Shown here piece after piece: positions 18,658 through 27,467 of a stretch of 64,000 nt of DNA (its first letter is position 1; the number at the start of each line of letters is the position of its first letter). Location: NCBI RefSeq assembly GCF_005280735.1, contig NZ_CP040077.1:1674001-1738000 (forward strand), in the 5' to 3' direction. The translations under genes were made by a program, and so were the position numbers. Source of the DNA: Trinickia violacea (lineage in GTDB: Bacteria; Pseudomonadota; Gammaproteobacteria; Burkholderiales; Burkholderiaceae). The notes beneath the pieces are model-generated. The model had not been told where the DNA came from. It ran no database searches and saw only the letters and a list, made by a program, of their open reading frames with translations.

Positions 18658-18912
18658 TCTCGGGGTGAGTGGGCCGTCTCTCTGGTCATGCTCTGATTCG
18701 GTCACGATTCGGTACCGGGTTGTCAGCGATCGTTGCTACCGTTCTTTACCACGTCCGCCAGGGTGGTTTGACGCCTGCTGCTCCTGAAAGCCGACGCCGA
18801 AGGGGCGCCCCCAGTCTCGCTGTGGCTTGTACGCGGTCCGACAACTCGATTAAACCGGTCTCGCGTGGGTCCTGCACGCTCTCAATCTTTTAGGGAATAA
18901 CAGGCAGTCGGC

Positions 18913-19818
18913 TTACAGCCTATGTCCACTGCGAGCGGCTAGGGGAGGCTCGCGGGACTGGTTTGGCTGCCCGCGGAGGTCCGCGATGATCTGTTCCGCG
19001 AGAAAGTCGCAAGGCGGGCGGCTGGATTTCGCGCTTCTCGCCAGCACAAGCTCGAGCGACGGCAACTCAGGTAGCCCATGCAAGCGTCCGAGCACGGCGA
19101 GCTGTGCCGGTATAGCGCAACGCGCGAGCGGGGCGACCGCCAGACCGGCTTCGACCATGCTGAGGAGTCCGAGCAGACTAGGACTCTCGTACGATGTTCG
19201 GTAGGGCACCTTGGCCTTCTGCAGGCTGCGGATCGCATTTTCGCGGGCCACGCTGCCGGGCAGGAACACAGCGATCGGCAGCGGTCGTTCCTCCCATACT
19301 CGCGGACCATTCACGTCGGCGGCCCAGGCCATCGGCTCAAGCCGCACGAACTCTCCCGACAGGCCTTTGACTTTCGTTCCACAGACAAGATCGACCGCGC
19401 CTTCCTTGATCAGCGGCGCGAGGGCGCTGCTCGGCAGGCCGATAACCTGGATCTCCACCTTCGGATACGTCGCTGAAAACTTCTTCAGCACCGACGGCAG
19501 CAGCGACGAAGCATAGTCGTCCGGCACGCCGATTACGACCTTGCCGGTCACGTCCGGCCTGACTACGGCAGCCCATGCCTCGTCGCGCAACGCCAGCATC
19601 CGTCTGGCGAAGCCGAGCAGCACCTCTCCCTCACGAGTCGGCAAGACACTGCGCGCGCGGCGCACGAACAGCTGCCGCCCCAGCGCTTCCTCGAGACTCT
19701 TGATCTGCATGCTCACCGCCGACTGCGAACGGTTCACTGTCTCGGCCGCGCGCGACATGTTGCCAGTCTCCACAATGGCGACGATCGTGGCCATCACGTC
19801 GTGATCGAGCATCTTCAT
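18913..19818 (-). CDS. LysR family transcriptional regulator
   Basis: The 301-residue protein carries an N-terminal HTH (GNMSRAAETVNRSQSAVSMQ; IKSLEEALGRQLF) and a LysR effector domain (VVIGVPDDYASSLLPSVL). The ATG at 19818 is preferred to an upstream TTG at 19842. It is divergent from the DUF3422 gene, across 165 nt that are AT-rich near 19840-19870, and is a candidate regulator of it. It converges on the LysR at 17656 with a 255-nt gap that shows no clear terminator. Confidence 0.88.
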   Translation of the reverse strand: MKMLDHDVMATIVAIVETGNMSRAAETVNRSQSAVSMQIKSLEEALGRQLFVRRARSVLPTREGEVLLGFARRMLALRDEAWAAVVRPDVTGKVVIGVPDDYASSLLPSVLKKFSATYPKVEIQVIGLPSSALAPLIKEGAVDLVCGTKVKGLSGEFVRLEPMAWAADVNGPRVWEERPLPIAVFLPGSVARENAIRSLQKAKVPYRTSYESPSLLGLLSMVEAGLAVAPLARCAIPAQLAVLGRLHGLPELPSLELVLARSAKSSRPPCDFLAEQIIADLRGQPNQSREPPLAARSGHRL

Positions 19819-19983
19819 ATCTATCAAGAAAACTGAGAGCAACGATCAATATTATGCGATTTTGTTGTCAATGCATATCTGTCATAGTTCGACGTATTGA
19901 ATTTAGATGCGGTCGCTGCCAGCTCTCATGTCCTTGTCGACTGTGTTGCACGATGACCGGCGAACCAGCCGGCGCGAACCCGA

Positions 19984-21312
19984 ATGAACGGTGTATTGAC
20001 CATGGATCATCCGCTACGCGCGACGCTCGCCGGAGAATTGCATGCGCGTCCGTTTCTGCGGCTCTCGGGCTCGGCGTCGATGACGCACTACGCGGTCTAC
20101 AACGACGGCAACCCGGCCATTCATGAGACGCTGGTTCACGTGCTATGCCGCGAGACCGGCATCGAGCCGCCCGCTGAAGGGGCCACGCACTGCTCGGTGC
20201 AGTCGCCATGCGGTTGGCATCTGAAGTGGGAGCGTCACACCGAATTCTCGACGTTTACATTTGTTGCACCGCGAAACGATCAAGGCTGGTTCGACGACCT
20301 CGCCATTCGCGGCATTCCCGCAGGTTGGTTCCGCCAGCTCGATGGCATGCTGCTGGTCGCGGCGCGGCTTGAACTTGTGAGCGGGGACTCGGCGCGCGCG
20401 ACCTGCGGCGCGCCGCGCGACTGGATAGGCGGCCCGATTCTCGCCGGCAGCAAGGTGCTGGGCGGCGGAAAGGTATTCTGCGACTGGAGCGTACCGCCAG
20501 ATGGTCTGATGCGTTTTCTCGTGATCGACGAGGACTTTCGTGAAGAGCAGGGCGGCCGTCTACTGCAGCGCCTGTATGAAATCGAAACCTACCGGATGAT
20601 GGCGCTGCTTGCGCTGCCGGTCGCGCGTAGGATGGCCCGCGATCTGGACGACATCCATGCGGCGCTGCAAACGCTGATGCGTCGCATGGATGCGGCGGAT
20701 GCAAATCACAACGACGCGGAACTGCTCGTCAGTCTCACGCATCTCGCGGTACGCGTCGAGGCGTTGTCGGGTTCCGTCGGACGCTTTAGCGCATCGCGCG
20801 CCTACGAAAAACTGGTGCTCGCACGCATTCAGGAATTGCGCGAGGAACGTATCGAGGGCATGCCTACGATGGCTGAGTTCATGGAACGACGCTTCGCACC
20901 TGCTATGGAGACGTGCAGGACCGTATGGGCACGCCACGATCAGATTGCGGATCGCATCGCGCGTGCGGTCGATCTGCTGCGCACTCGCGTCAACCTCGCC
21001 CAGGAGAAGGACGTCACGCGTCTGCTCGCCGGCATGGAGCGTACCGCGCGCAACCAACTGCATCTGCAGCACGCGGTCGAAGGGTTGTCGGTGGCGGCAA
21101 TTTCCTACTACGTGCTGTCGCTCACTGCGGCCGCATTCAAGGCGTTGCATGTGCTGTGGCTGCCGGTCGAGCCGGAATTGGCCGAAGGCCTGCTGATCCT
21201 GCCTGTGGTGGCCGCTGTGATCGGCATCACCAGGCGAACCAGAAGGCGCTTGCAGCGCGCGGACGAACCGGCCGACGTCACGCTGCGCCGAGCGGTCGAA
21301 CTGAATTCATGA
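19984..21312 (+). CDS. DUF3422 family membrane-anchored protein
   Basis: The 442-residue protein starts with the family signature HPLRATLAGELHARPF and continues with WERHTEFSTFTF, the usual DUF3422 pattern. A central, largely helical part (about 215-365) precedes two C-terminal membrane segments (near 375-395 and 400-422) and a basic tail. The biochemical role is unknown. A second ATG at 20002 (MDHPLRAT) matches the common start of the family and may be the true one. It stands alone apart from the divergent LysR and a small frame downstream. Confidence 0.88.
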   Translation: MNGVLTMDHPLRATLAGELHARPFLRLSGSASMTHYAVYNDGNPAIHETLVHVLCRETGIEPPAEGATHCSVQSPCGWHLKWERHTEFSTFTFVAPRNDQGWFDDLAIRGIPAGWFRQLDGMLLVAARLELVSGDSARATCGAPRDWIGGPILAGSKVLGGGKVFCDWSVPPDGLMRFLVIDEDFREEQGGRLLQRLYEIETYRMMALLALPVARRMARDLDDIHAALQTLMRRMDAADANHNDAELLVSLTHLAVRVEALSGSVGRFSASRAYEKLVLARIQELREERIEGMPTMAEFMERRFAPAMETCRTVWARHDQIADRIARAVDLLRTRVNLAQEKDVTRLLAGMERTARNQLHLQHAVEGLSVAAISYYVLSLTAAAFKALHVLWLPVEPELAEGLLILPVVAAVIGITRRTRRRLQRADEPADVTLRRAVELNS

Positions 21313-21331
21313 GCCTGATCAAGGAGCAAAG

Positions 21332-21529
21332 ATGACCTTCTCGATGTCCGACAAATACACGGTTGCCGACGACGTAATGGCCGATGGTCCACGCACCGAC
21401 CTGCGCGAACGGTTTGCTGCGTCCGTCACGCCCTACTCGACCGCAATGAAAGCGCCAACGTCTCGGCTGATCGGCTCCGTTAGCGATCGGCCCGATGTCG
21501 CAACCGTCGCGATCCTCGGCTACAACTGA
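21332..21529 (+). CDS. Small hypothetical protein
   Basis: A 65-residue frame starts 19 nt after the DUF3422 stop with a good ribosome site (AAGGAGCAAAG). The product is polar, without membrane segments or a recognised family. Its position suggests translation with the DUF3422 gene, but it could be the start of a decayed gene, since the following 400 nt contain only short frames. Confidence 0.4.
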   Translation: MTFSMSDKYTVADDVMADGPRTDLRERFAASVTPYSTAMKAPTSRLIGSVSDRPDVATVAILGYN

Positions 21530-21946
21530 TGCAGCGTGAGCCGCAGTCCCATGAAGAATACCGAGACGGATTCGAGTACATGTCCGCCGATGACATTCAG
21601 GTTCGTTGCCGTGCGAAGACGCGCTTCAGTTCGATCGTGGATGGCTTGTTACGACGGCCTACTCCTCGTACGCCGCGCAACCCCTATAGCGCATACGAGC
21701 GTTTCGGGTCCAACACGACCTCGGTAACAACGAGGTGCCGAGATCAATCTTGCGTCTTGCGGGCAGGGCGGACCTGATGTGCTTTATGCCCATCGTGCGC
21801 ATGGAGATACTCAGACAAAGAAATCGATAGTAAATGGACTTCGACATCAAGCCTTCCTCTTCTGACCAACATTGGGCTGCCGGCGTCGGGAGGCACTCTC
21901 TCGATTCTCCAGGGACGGAAGCGCGCATCACAATGTCGGTCGTGAA
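21530..21946. other. Stretch without a supported gene
   Basis: Several overlapping frames of 60-90 codons occur on both strands, but none has a credible ribosome site or a recognisable product. The base composition is more mixed than in the flanking genes. Confidence 0.5.
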
Positions 21947-22132
21947 TCAAATGGCGTGCTGGCGACAAGCATTATCTTCATTCGCCTTAAGGCTGAGGGA
22001 TTCGCGTAAGGCATCTGCGAATCGCTGAAGCGCCTGCAGCGACCCAGACACGCTGTGATATTCCTCACGGCCGATTCGCCCGTCCAGCATCACGAGCATG
22101 CCGGAATTTCGCGCCATTTCAAGGATGTCCAT
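21947..22132 (-). CDS. Small conserved-type hypothetical protein
   Basis: The start at MDILEMARNSG follows AAAGGAG at 8 nt, better than the upstream TTG in the same frame. The 61-residue product contains VMLDGRIGREEYHSVSGSL and a helical second half. I recall similar short proteins from Burkholderiaceae genomes but no function. It is transcribed in the same direction as, and 35 nt downstream of, the 105-residue protein at 22168-22485, so the pair is probably an operon. Confidence 0.6.
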   Translation of the reverse strand: MDILEMARNSGMLVMLDGRIGREEYHSVSGSLQALQRFADALRESLSLKANEDNACRQHAI

Positions 22133-22167
22133 CTCATCCACTCCTTTCAATTATTGGCGAAGGTGAT

Positions 22168-22485
22168 TTATGCTGCCATCAAGCAGGCACGCATGGTCGG
22201 ATGCGTGGGGCGAGGTGGAAATACTCGCCATTCACCATCAGGATGTCTAAAGAAAAAGATTACTTTCTGCTGCGTTGTTGAAATCAGCTCCGCCCGGACG
22301 CATTGAAGGTTCGGATTGTCGTGTCGAGTCAATTTCACCGGCGTGTTAATGGCTGGCGCAAACCATTTTTTGACCTGGCCTCGGAGCGATTGACTGATCC
22401 TCGGTAGGTCTTCGCCGTTGTGCAGCGAAAGGGGATTTGCCTGGGACTCGCTTTGGCGATCGAGCAACGCGTAGGACGGCAACAT
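22168..22485 (-). CDS. Small hypothetical protein, paralogue of 46989-47240
   Basis: The 105-residue product has a good ribosome site (GGAGGC before ATTGAG-ATG). Its C-terminal part contains IFFFRHPDGEWRVFPP followed by TMR. The protein at 46989-47240 has IFFFRHRDGTWCIFPP followed by AMR at the same relative place, so both belong to one uncharacterised family. No signal peptide or membrane segment is seen. Nucleic-acid or sugar binding could be guessed from the aromatic/basic motif, but nothing supports a specific role. Confidence 0.7.
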   Translation of the reverse strand: MLPSYALLDRQSESQANPLSLHNGEDLPRISQSLRGQVKKWFAPAINTPVKLTRHDNPNLQCVRAELISTTQQKVIFFFRHPDGEWRVFPPRPTHPTMRACLMAA

Positions 22486-22532
22486 CTCAATGCCTCCGAC
22501 TGCACAGACGAACTATCGACACAAAAGCGGTG

Positions 22533-22610
22533 CGACCTAATTGTCTGTGCAATGTGACCAAAAATATCCGGTTCTTTGACCTAAGATTAGTGTGACAGTG
22601 ACCTAAAATC
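22533..22610. repeat. Four direct repeats at exact 22-bp spacing
   Basis: The motif GACCTAAAAT and variants begin at 22534 (GACCTAATTG), 22556 (GACCAAAAAT), 22578 (GACCTAAGAT) and 22600 (GACCTAAAAT), each 22 nt apart, two helical turns. They lie in the 407-nt gap between a small gene and the double TetR gene. Arrays of this kind occur at the ends of Tn7/Tn402-like elements (transposase sites) and in operators or replication origins. No rep gene is adjacent. Confidence 0.7.
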
Positions 22611-22892
22611 AAGGTTGAAAAGAGAGTGAAAACACCTACCTGTATGACATTACGCGATGGGTCGCGTCGCAGACCAGAAATGGCACAGGAGCCTAGCCGG
22701 CATGGCTTCGCGTGACTGAATAGGTAGCCGGAATTCCATGTTCGCGTTTGATATGGCGCTAAAAACGTGTCGGTGCGGCACAGAGCGTCGTTACGCGGAG
22801 CATGTCCCTCAATACCACCGAAGGATATTTCCGTTCCCTGGTGTCGTGACCTACAATGAATTCAAAGCATTTTCTTTGTTGGAGGGCCTAGC

Positions 22893-24359
22893 GTGTCGAG
22901 CAAGACGATGTTGCCAGTGGTGCCGACGCCAGCAGACGTCAATCCCGCCGCGCCCGATATCACGCGAGTGCAGCGAAGCAAAGGTGAGGTTCGTCTTGCC
23001 GAGATTGTGCAGGCCGCCCGAGAGGTCTTCGAAGAGGATGGGTACGCGACTTTTTCGGCACGTCGTGTGGCTGCGCGAGCTGGGATTACGCTAGGAAATC
23101 TGCAGTATTATTTTCGAACCAAGGAAGAGTTGCTGCGAGTGACTCTCGAATTGGGCATGCGCGAGACGCTGGAGCGCTACGCGGAACTGATCAATAGGCA
23201 AGGGGAAAATGCTTCGAGTCGCTACTCAGCATTAGCGGAGCGTATCTTCCTTGATATCTACGATACCAAACTGACGAATTTCCTCATTGAAGCGTGGGCG
23301 TTCGGGCATCGCGAACCTTACGCCGCCGAGTTGATGGGTGGCATTTATTCGCAGTATCTCGATGGTATCGCCGGCCTCATCAAGCAAATCAATCAGACAT
23401 TCACAATGGATGAATGCGATGTCCGCGCGTTTGCACTTGCTGCTCTGGCGGGCGGCATGATGCTTTTCGAACGCGAAAGCGGGGAACTCGAGAAGGATAA
23501 CGCGGCGTTCGCGCGCACCGCCAAGCGCTACATGCAGAAGATCGCCGGACTCTCGGGGAAGCAGCGTCTCGAAGGAAATCATGCTGAGCTTGACTCCCTC
23601 GACGCAGGCAAAAAAGTGCGATCCGACAGTGCGGGGACAGGACCGTCGCACACCGCAGTATTCGGCTCCGATATCTACGTGCTGCAAGGTCGCCTCGATT
23701 TGGCTGTGCAACGCAAGAGCAGAGATGTCCTTTATAGCAGACCAACGATGCAAGCGAAGCGCCGAGAGGCGAAGATCAATGAGATCGTGACGGCGGCTGC
23801 TAATGTATTCGCGGCAGAGGGTCATGCGAACTTTACTCAGGCGCGTATCGCCCGAGAGTTGGGGCTGTTGCCGTCAGCACTGCAGCACTATTTCCCGACA
23901 CGTGAGGATCTTTTCAACTTCACGGTAGCCGCACTCATGAACACGTATCTCGATCGATACGCAGACATGGTGAGGCCAAGTGACAAGCCGGCATTACAAC
24001 GGCTTTGTGTGTTGATCGAGGATGTATTCGAGGAAAATTGCGATCCACGCGTTTGCCGTTTTTGGCTTGAGATGTTATCGGTTACAGGACGTTCTGAAAT
24101 TGCCCAGGAGCTGCTAAAGAGGGCGTATTTCGCGTATCGTGCGATCTACGTGGATTTGGTGCGCGAAATTGATCGAACGGCCACGGCTCGCGAATGTCTG
24201 TCGCGTGCGACGCTCATCGTGACGCAACTCGAAGGCTTGTTGATTTTCATCGGGCGTGGCACTCTCAGGTTGCCTGACCTTGATGACGTTCTCGAACTGA
24301 TGAAGGTGACCGCGATCGAAATCGCGCAAGGCAGTCGTCGCTTGAAGGAGGCGAGCTAG
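22893..24359 (+). CDS. Regulator with two fused TetR units
   Basis: The 488-residue protein starts with GTG after GGAGGGCC. Residues about 30-80 form a TetR HTH (FSARRVAARAGITLGNLQYY, FRTKEELL), followed by a helical effector region. A second complete TetR unit starts near residue 290 (NFTQARIARELGLLPSALQHYF, PTREDLF) with its own effector region. The frame is continuous with a linker near 235-285, so one chain carries two DNA-binding and two ligand domains, unlike the usual 200-residue homodimer. It stands alone, with the 22-bp repeats 280 nt upstream as possible operator. Confidence 0.9.
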   Translation: MSSKTMLPVVPTPADVNPAAPDITRVQRSKGEVRLAEIVQAAREVFEEDGYATFSARRVAARAGITLGNLQYYFRTKEELLRVTLELGMRETLERYAELINRQGENASSRYSALAERIFLDIYDTKLTNFLIEAWAFGHREPYAAELMGGIYSQYLDGIAGLIKQINQTFTMDECDVRAFALAALAGGMMLFERESGELEKDNAAFARTAKRYMQKIAGLSGKQRLEGNHAELDSLDAGKKVRSDSAGTGPSHTAVFGSDIYVLQGRLDLAVQRKSRDVLYSRPTMQAKRREAKINEIVTAAANVFAAEGHANFTQARIARELGLLPSALQHYFPTREDLFNFTVAALMNTYLDRYADMVRPSDKPALQRLCVLIEDVFEENCDPRVCRFWLEMLSVTGRSEIAQELLKRAYFAYRAIYVDLVREIDRTATARECLSRATLIVTQLEGLLIFIGRGTLRLPDLDDVLELMKVTAIEIAQGSRRLKEAS

Positions 24360-24360
24360 C

Positions 24361-24508
24361 CTTGAGCGGCAACGCCAAAGTACGGGACGCCAAGGCTGAG
24401 AAAGTTCTCCTTTCTTGTGCCCGGTCGGCGATAGCGTAGCCGCCACGTTTTGCTACCGTCCGGCTAGCCCTGCAAGGCGAGCCCGCTGTTATCGGCGAGA
24501 GGTGGCGC
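24361..24508 (-). pseudogene. Relic of a P4-type integrase, arm-binding domain
   Basis: On the minus strand the sequence reads LADNSGLALQG, an in-frame TAG at 24464-24466, then PDGSKTWRLRYRRPGTRKE and NFLSLG. This is the DUF4102 arm-type DNA-binding region of tyrosine integrases (usual form LADGGGLYLLVTPSGSK, WRYRY..GK, LSLG). Neither the start nor the catalytic domain is present. Confidence 0.6.
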
Positions 24509-24699
24509 TCGCTCGGTTTGACGACGCGAAACACCACTGCGAATTGGGTGCGCCGCGTTTGGGGGCGGCCAGGTACCGCGGGCTGCGAGATTCTGTGCGG
24601 CGAGGTCGCCCGTTTCTTTGTGAAACTAATCGTCCCGGCCGCGACACGATATGCTGCGCCACTTGCGCAGCATGCTGCCCATCCCATCGATCCGAGATC

Positions 24700-24923
24700 C
24701 GTCCGCTACTGAGAAAATATTCTTCAAGCGGACTACAGACCTCTTCAGCTTCCGCTGTCACCACTATGCTCTGCAGCCTATGCAGCAGATCTCTTCCTTC
24801 AGTCGGTGGCAGGCTGACCTTCGCCGGTTCAAGTTCGGGATTCGAGCGTTCAAACTGGCAACTTTCGAAGGTGTCCGTTGCCTCCCAATCAGTGGCGATC
24901 TCAACGCGAACTGTAACGTTCAT
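24700..24923 (-). pseudogene. Relic of an ISKra4-type transposase N-terminus
   Basis: From an ATG at 24923 the minus strand encodes MNVTVRVEIATDWEATDTFE, then FERSNPELEP and LLHRLQSIVVTAEAEEVC. This resembles the N-terminal domain of ISKra4-family transposases; the frame then loses similarity. No terminal inverted repeats were found. The integrase relic lies 190 nt away, so several insertions have decayed here. Confidence 0.5.
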
Positions 24924-25031
24924 TCTCGCCGCGAGGTTCTTCGATGCGGCTGAGTACAGCATTTTTAAAAAATGTATTGCACGCGACGCGGTTTAGTGGC
25001 ATTTCGCCAACGAGGTGTTCCGTTCGCGGCC

Positions 25032-25343
25032 ATGTTTGACCGCGCGCGGTTGGCGCTCGACGAGCTTGCCGCTTCGCGTGCCGCGCAGGACAGTGATCCG
25101 CTCATCGAATCAAGAGGGCTCTCATGCGGCGCCTAGAAAGCGTCGCGTACGACGCTCAGCGCCGCCGCGTCTTCGCCCCCTTTTTTGAACCGCGAATTTG
25201 GCGAGGCGATGGGACTGGTCAACGCGCGCCATCAGACCGTCGCGCAGGAGGACGTTTACCGATTCGAGTCCCTGGCAATGGATGGTTATGCGTGGATCGA
25301 CGGGGAGAATGGTGAGTCTATGCCGAACACAAACGCCAGTTGA
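25032..25343 (+). other. Unassigned coding-like fragments
   Basis: An ATG frame of 34 codons (25032-25136, MFDRARLALDELAASRAAQD) is followed in another frame by a coding-like run ending at 25343 (EDVYRFESLAMDGYAWIDG). The composition suggests one former gene broken by a frameshift. I do not recognise the family. Confidence 0.3.
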
Positions 25344-25475
25344 GTAAAGCATAACAGCGCGCGATTTTGAGCGTTGCCCGGAATTACCAGCTTAGGATGC
25401 GCGTAGCCGCGTGTTGCAGACCGGCCGACCCTTAGCAACGGGATTTCAATCTAACGCCAAAGAAAGGAGATGGCG

Positions 25476-25673
25476 ATGCCAGTCGTTAGAGTGAGTTGGT
25501 TTGAAGGAAAAACTGAGACAGCGAAGGCGGAGATCGCAGCTGAGATTACGGAAAGCCTCTTCCGGAATGCTCGGGTTGACCCGAAGTATACGTACGTCAT
25601 CTTCGAAGATTGCTCGCCGGCGAACTGGGCAATTGGCGGGGAGTTGTTCCAACGTGGCGACGCGGACGACTGA
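25476..25673 (+). CDS. 4-oxalocrotonate tautomerase-like protein
   Basis: With the second of two in-frame ATGs the 65-residue protein begins Met-Pro (MPVVRVSWFEG), placing the catalytic proline at the N-terminus after Met removal. AAAGGAG lies 6 nt upstream. Family features are the beta strand VVRVSWFEG, the helix with AEIAAEITESLF, and the strand YVIFEDCSPANWAIGG (residues about 40-56). Members isomerise or dehalogenate small unsaturated acids as oligomers. No pathway gene is adjacent, so the substrate is unknown. A relic-rich stretch lies upstream. Confidence 0.82.
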   Translation: MPVVRVSWFEGKTETAKAEIAAEITESLFRNARVDPKYTYVIFEDCSPANWAIGGELFQRGDADD

Positions 25674-26136
25674 ACCGGTGGCAAGAATGCGCCGAACTTG
25701 AGTTGACGCAGTTGACGCAGATCGCTTGTCGCCGGGAATCTCTGATTCTGAACCAGCTTACGTCGTGCACCTTTGAAGCTGACTGGACGGTAGGTCTGCA
25801 GAACACCGAGCGAGTAGATCGCGCGACTGCGACCTAAGGAACGGGAATTCCGGCACATCTCCCTCTATCGGGGATCAAACCCATGCGCCTTTGTGTCGAC
25901 CGAACTGTTCAAATTTTGCATTCCCATGGCCGACTCCTTAACGAAGCGTCATGGCTACGGGGAAATACCGATCGGAGTTCTACTAGGTTGCGGCTGCGCC
26001 CCAGTTTGCCCAAGTTTTTTTAGGTCATTTGGCTTTTTTTTCCTCGTTTGCGAAGACCGTCGTCGGTGCATACATTCAGCATCAAAGCACATATCTCTGG
26101 AATGAATGTTTCTATTCCTATCTTTAGGAGCGTGTA
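25674..26136. other. Intergenic region before the carnitine locus
   Basis: No supported gene is present. The second half (26010-26130) is AT-rich with a run of T at 26014-26021 and probably holds the promoter of the Rieske gene at 26137. TTAGGTCA at 26020 is an inverted single match to the 22-bp repeat motif at 22.5 kb, within chance. Confidence 0.5.
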
Positions 26137-27279
26137 ATGAGCGAATGTTTTGCGCAACGAGACATTGAGATCGCCGGCCTCGGATTCAACAAGGAAGACG
26201 TCGCGGCGTCGTCGACACTCAATGCCAAGTGCTATACAGAGCAAAAATATTTCGATGCGGAAATAAAAGCCATATTTCATCGCACTTGGCAGTGGGTCTG
26301 TCACGCTGAAAAGGTACGGGAACCTGGTGCGTACTATGTAGCCGAAGTAGCCGGCCGCAGTATCGCGCTTGTGCGTGACCGGAGCGGCAATTTGCGTGCG
26401 TTCTATAACGTCTGCAAGCACCGCGCACATCACCTGCTCACCGGTGAGGGCAAAGCAAGGGTCATCACGTGTCCCTATCACGCGTGGAGTTACGACCTCG
26501 ATGGAGGACTGAGGCAGGCGCCCATGACGGAGACGCTCATCGACTTCAGGAAGGACGAGATCTGTCTGTCCCAGGTGCAAGTTGAGGAGTTCTGCGGCTT
26601 CGTTTATGTGAATATGGATCCCAATGCTGCGTCGCTCGCAACGCAGAGCGGAGATTTGCAAAACGAAATCAACCGGTTCGCGCCAGATATCGGTGAGCTG
26701 ACGTTTTCTCGCAGACTTCAGTTCGAGATCAACTCGAACTGGAAGAACGTCGTCGACAATTTTCTCGAGTGTTATCACTGCCCCACCGCGCACAAGGACT
26801 TCGTTAGTCTGCTGAAGTTCGAAACCTACAAGGTAACGACGCACGGAATTTATTCCAGCCACATGGCCAAGGGTGGCAATGCCGGAAATACCGCATACAG
26901 CGTTGAAGGCGCAACGTGCGATGACCATGCCGTCTGGTGGCTTTGGCCGAATACGTGTCTGCTGCGTTATCCGGGCCGCGCCAATTTTCTCGTGCTGAAT
27001 ATTATCCCGGTCGCGCCAGATCGAACGATTGAAACCTACGATTTTTACTTCGCATCCGCGGAACCGACGCAGCAAGAAATCGAGGCGATCAATTACATCC
27101 GCGATGTTCTCCAACAAGAGGACATCAATCTTGTCGAAAGTGTGCAACGCGGGATGGGGACCCCCGCCTTCGAATGCGGCCGGATTGTAAACGATCCGAA
27201 GCACTCGGGAATGAGCGAACACGCGCTTCACCATTTCCAAGGTCTACTGCTGCAGGCTTATCAGGACGCGCTGAAGTGA
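26137..27279 (+). CDS. cntA: CntA-like Rieske oxygenase (carnitine/gamma-butyrobetaine type)
   Basis: The 380-residue protein has a Rieske centre C93-x-H95 ... C112-x2-H115 and an iron site with H214 and H219 in NFLECYHCPTAH. Glu211 stands where most oxygenases have the bridging Asp, as reported for CntA. The C-terminal pattern EDINLVESVQRG with GRIVND and SGMSEHALHHFQ matches the carnitine oxygenase subfamily (CntA/YeaW). CntA cleaves L-carnitine to trimethylamine and malic semialdehyde. Its reductase (29942) and an aldehyde dehydrogenase (28441) are in the same run of genes. Glycine betaine demethylation is an alternative. TAGGAG lies 7 nt before the start. Confidence 0.82.
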   Translation: MSECFAQRDIEIAGLGFNKEDVAASSTLNAKCYTEQKYFDAEIKAIFHRTWQWVCHAEKVREPGAYYVAEVAGRSIALVRDRSGNLRAFYNVCKHRAHHLLTGEGKARVITCPYHAWSYDLDGGLRQAPMTETLIDFRKDEICLSQVQVEEFCGFVYVNMDPNAASLATQSGDLQNEINRFAPDIGELTFSRRLQFEINSNWKNVVDNFLECYHCPTAHKDFVSLLKFETYKVTTHGIYSSHMAKGGNAGNTAYSVEGATCDDHAVWWLWPNTCLLRYPGRANFLVLNIIPVAPDRTIETYDFYFASAEPTQQEIEAINYIRDVLQQEDINLVESVQRGMGTPAFECGRIVNDPKHSGMSEHALHHFQGLLLQAYQDALK

Positions 27280-27380
27280 TCGCCTCTTACAGATGTGATT
27301 GGCTTCCGACGAATCGCCCGGCCGCCTTTCTTCCGGCGTGGCGGCGTCCTAAACAGCAATACCGTCGTCAGGGTAGTGAT

Positions 27381-27403
27381 GCACGGAGACTGCCACTCCG
27401 TGC
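27381..27403. other. Hairpin between cntA-like and cdhC-like genes
   Basis: GCACGGAG and CTCCGTGC form a perfect 8-bp stem around a 7-nt loop in the 188-nt gap. There is no T-tract. It may be an attenuator or an mRNA-processing or stability element that sets different expression of the oxygenase and the downstream genes. Confidence 0.4.
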
Positions 27404-27467
27404 GTCAGGATCTTAACGGCCGCCAATCGAAACGACGTTACCAACCAGCATCGTCAAGGTTTCTCAC

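Noticed and set aside
24415..24996. 193-residue open frame on the plus strand
   Set aside because: The opposite strand carries the integrase and ISKra4-type relics; the plus-strand product has no family features.
26014..26030. Partner end of the 22-bp repeat array
   Set aside because: Only a single TTAGGTCA match occurs, without periodic copies, so chance is likely.
26020..27240. 406-residue open frame on the minus strand
   Set aside because: Antisense to the CntA-like oxygenase; no recognisable domain or ribosome site.
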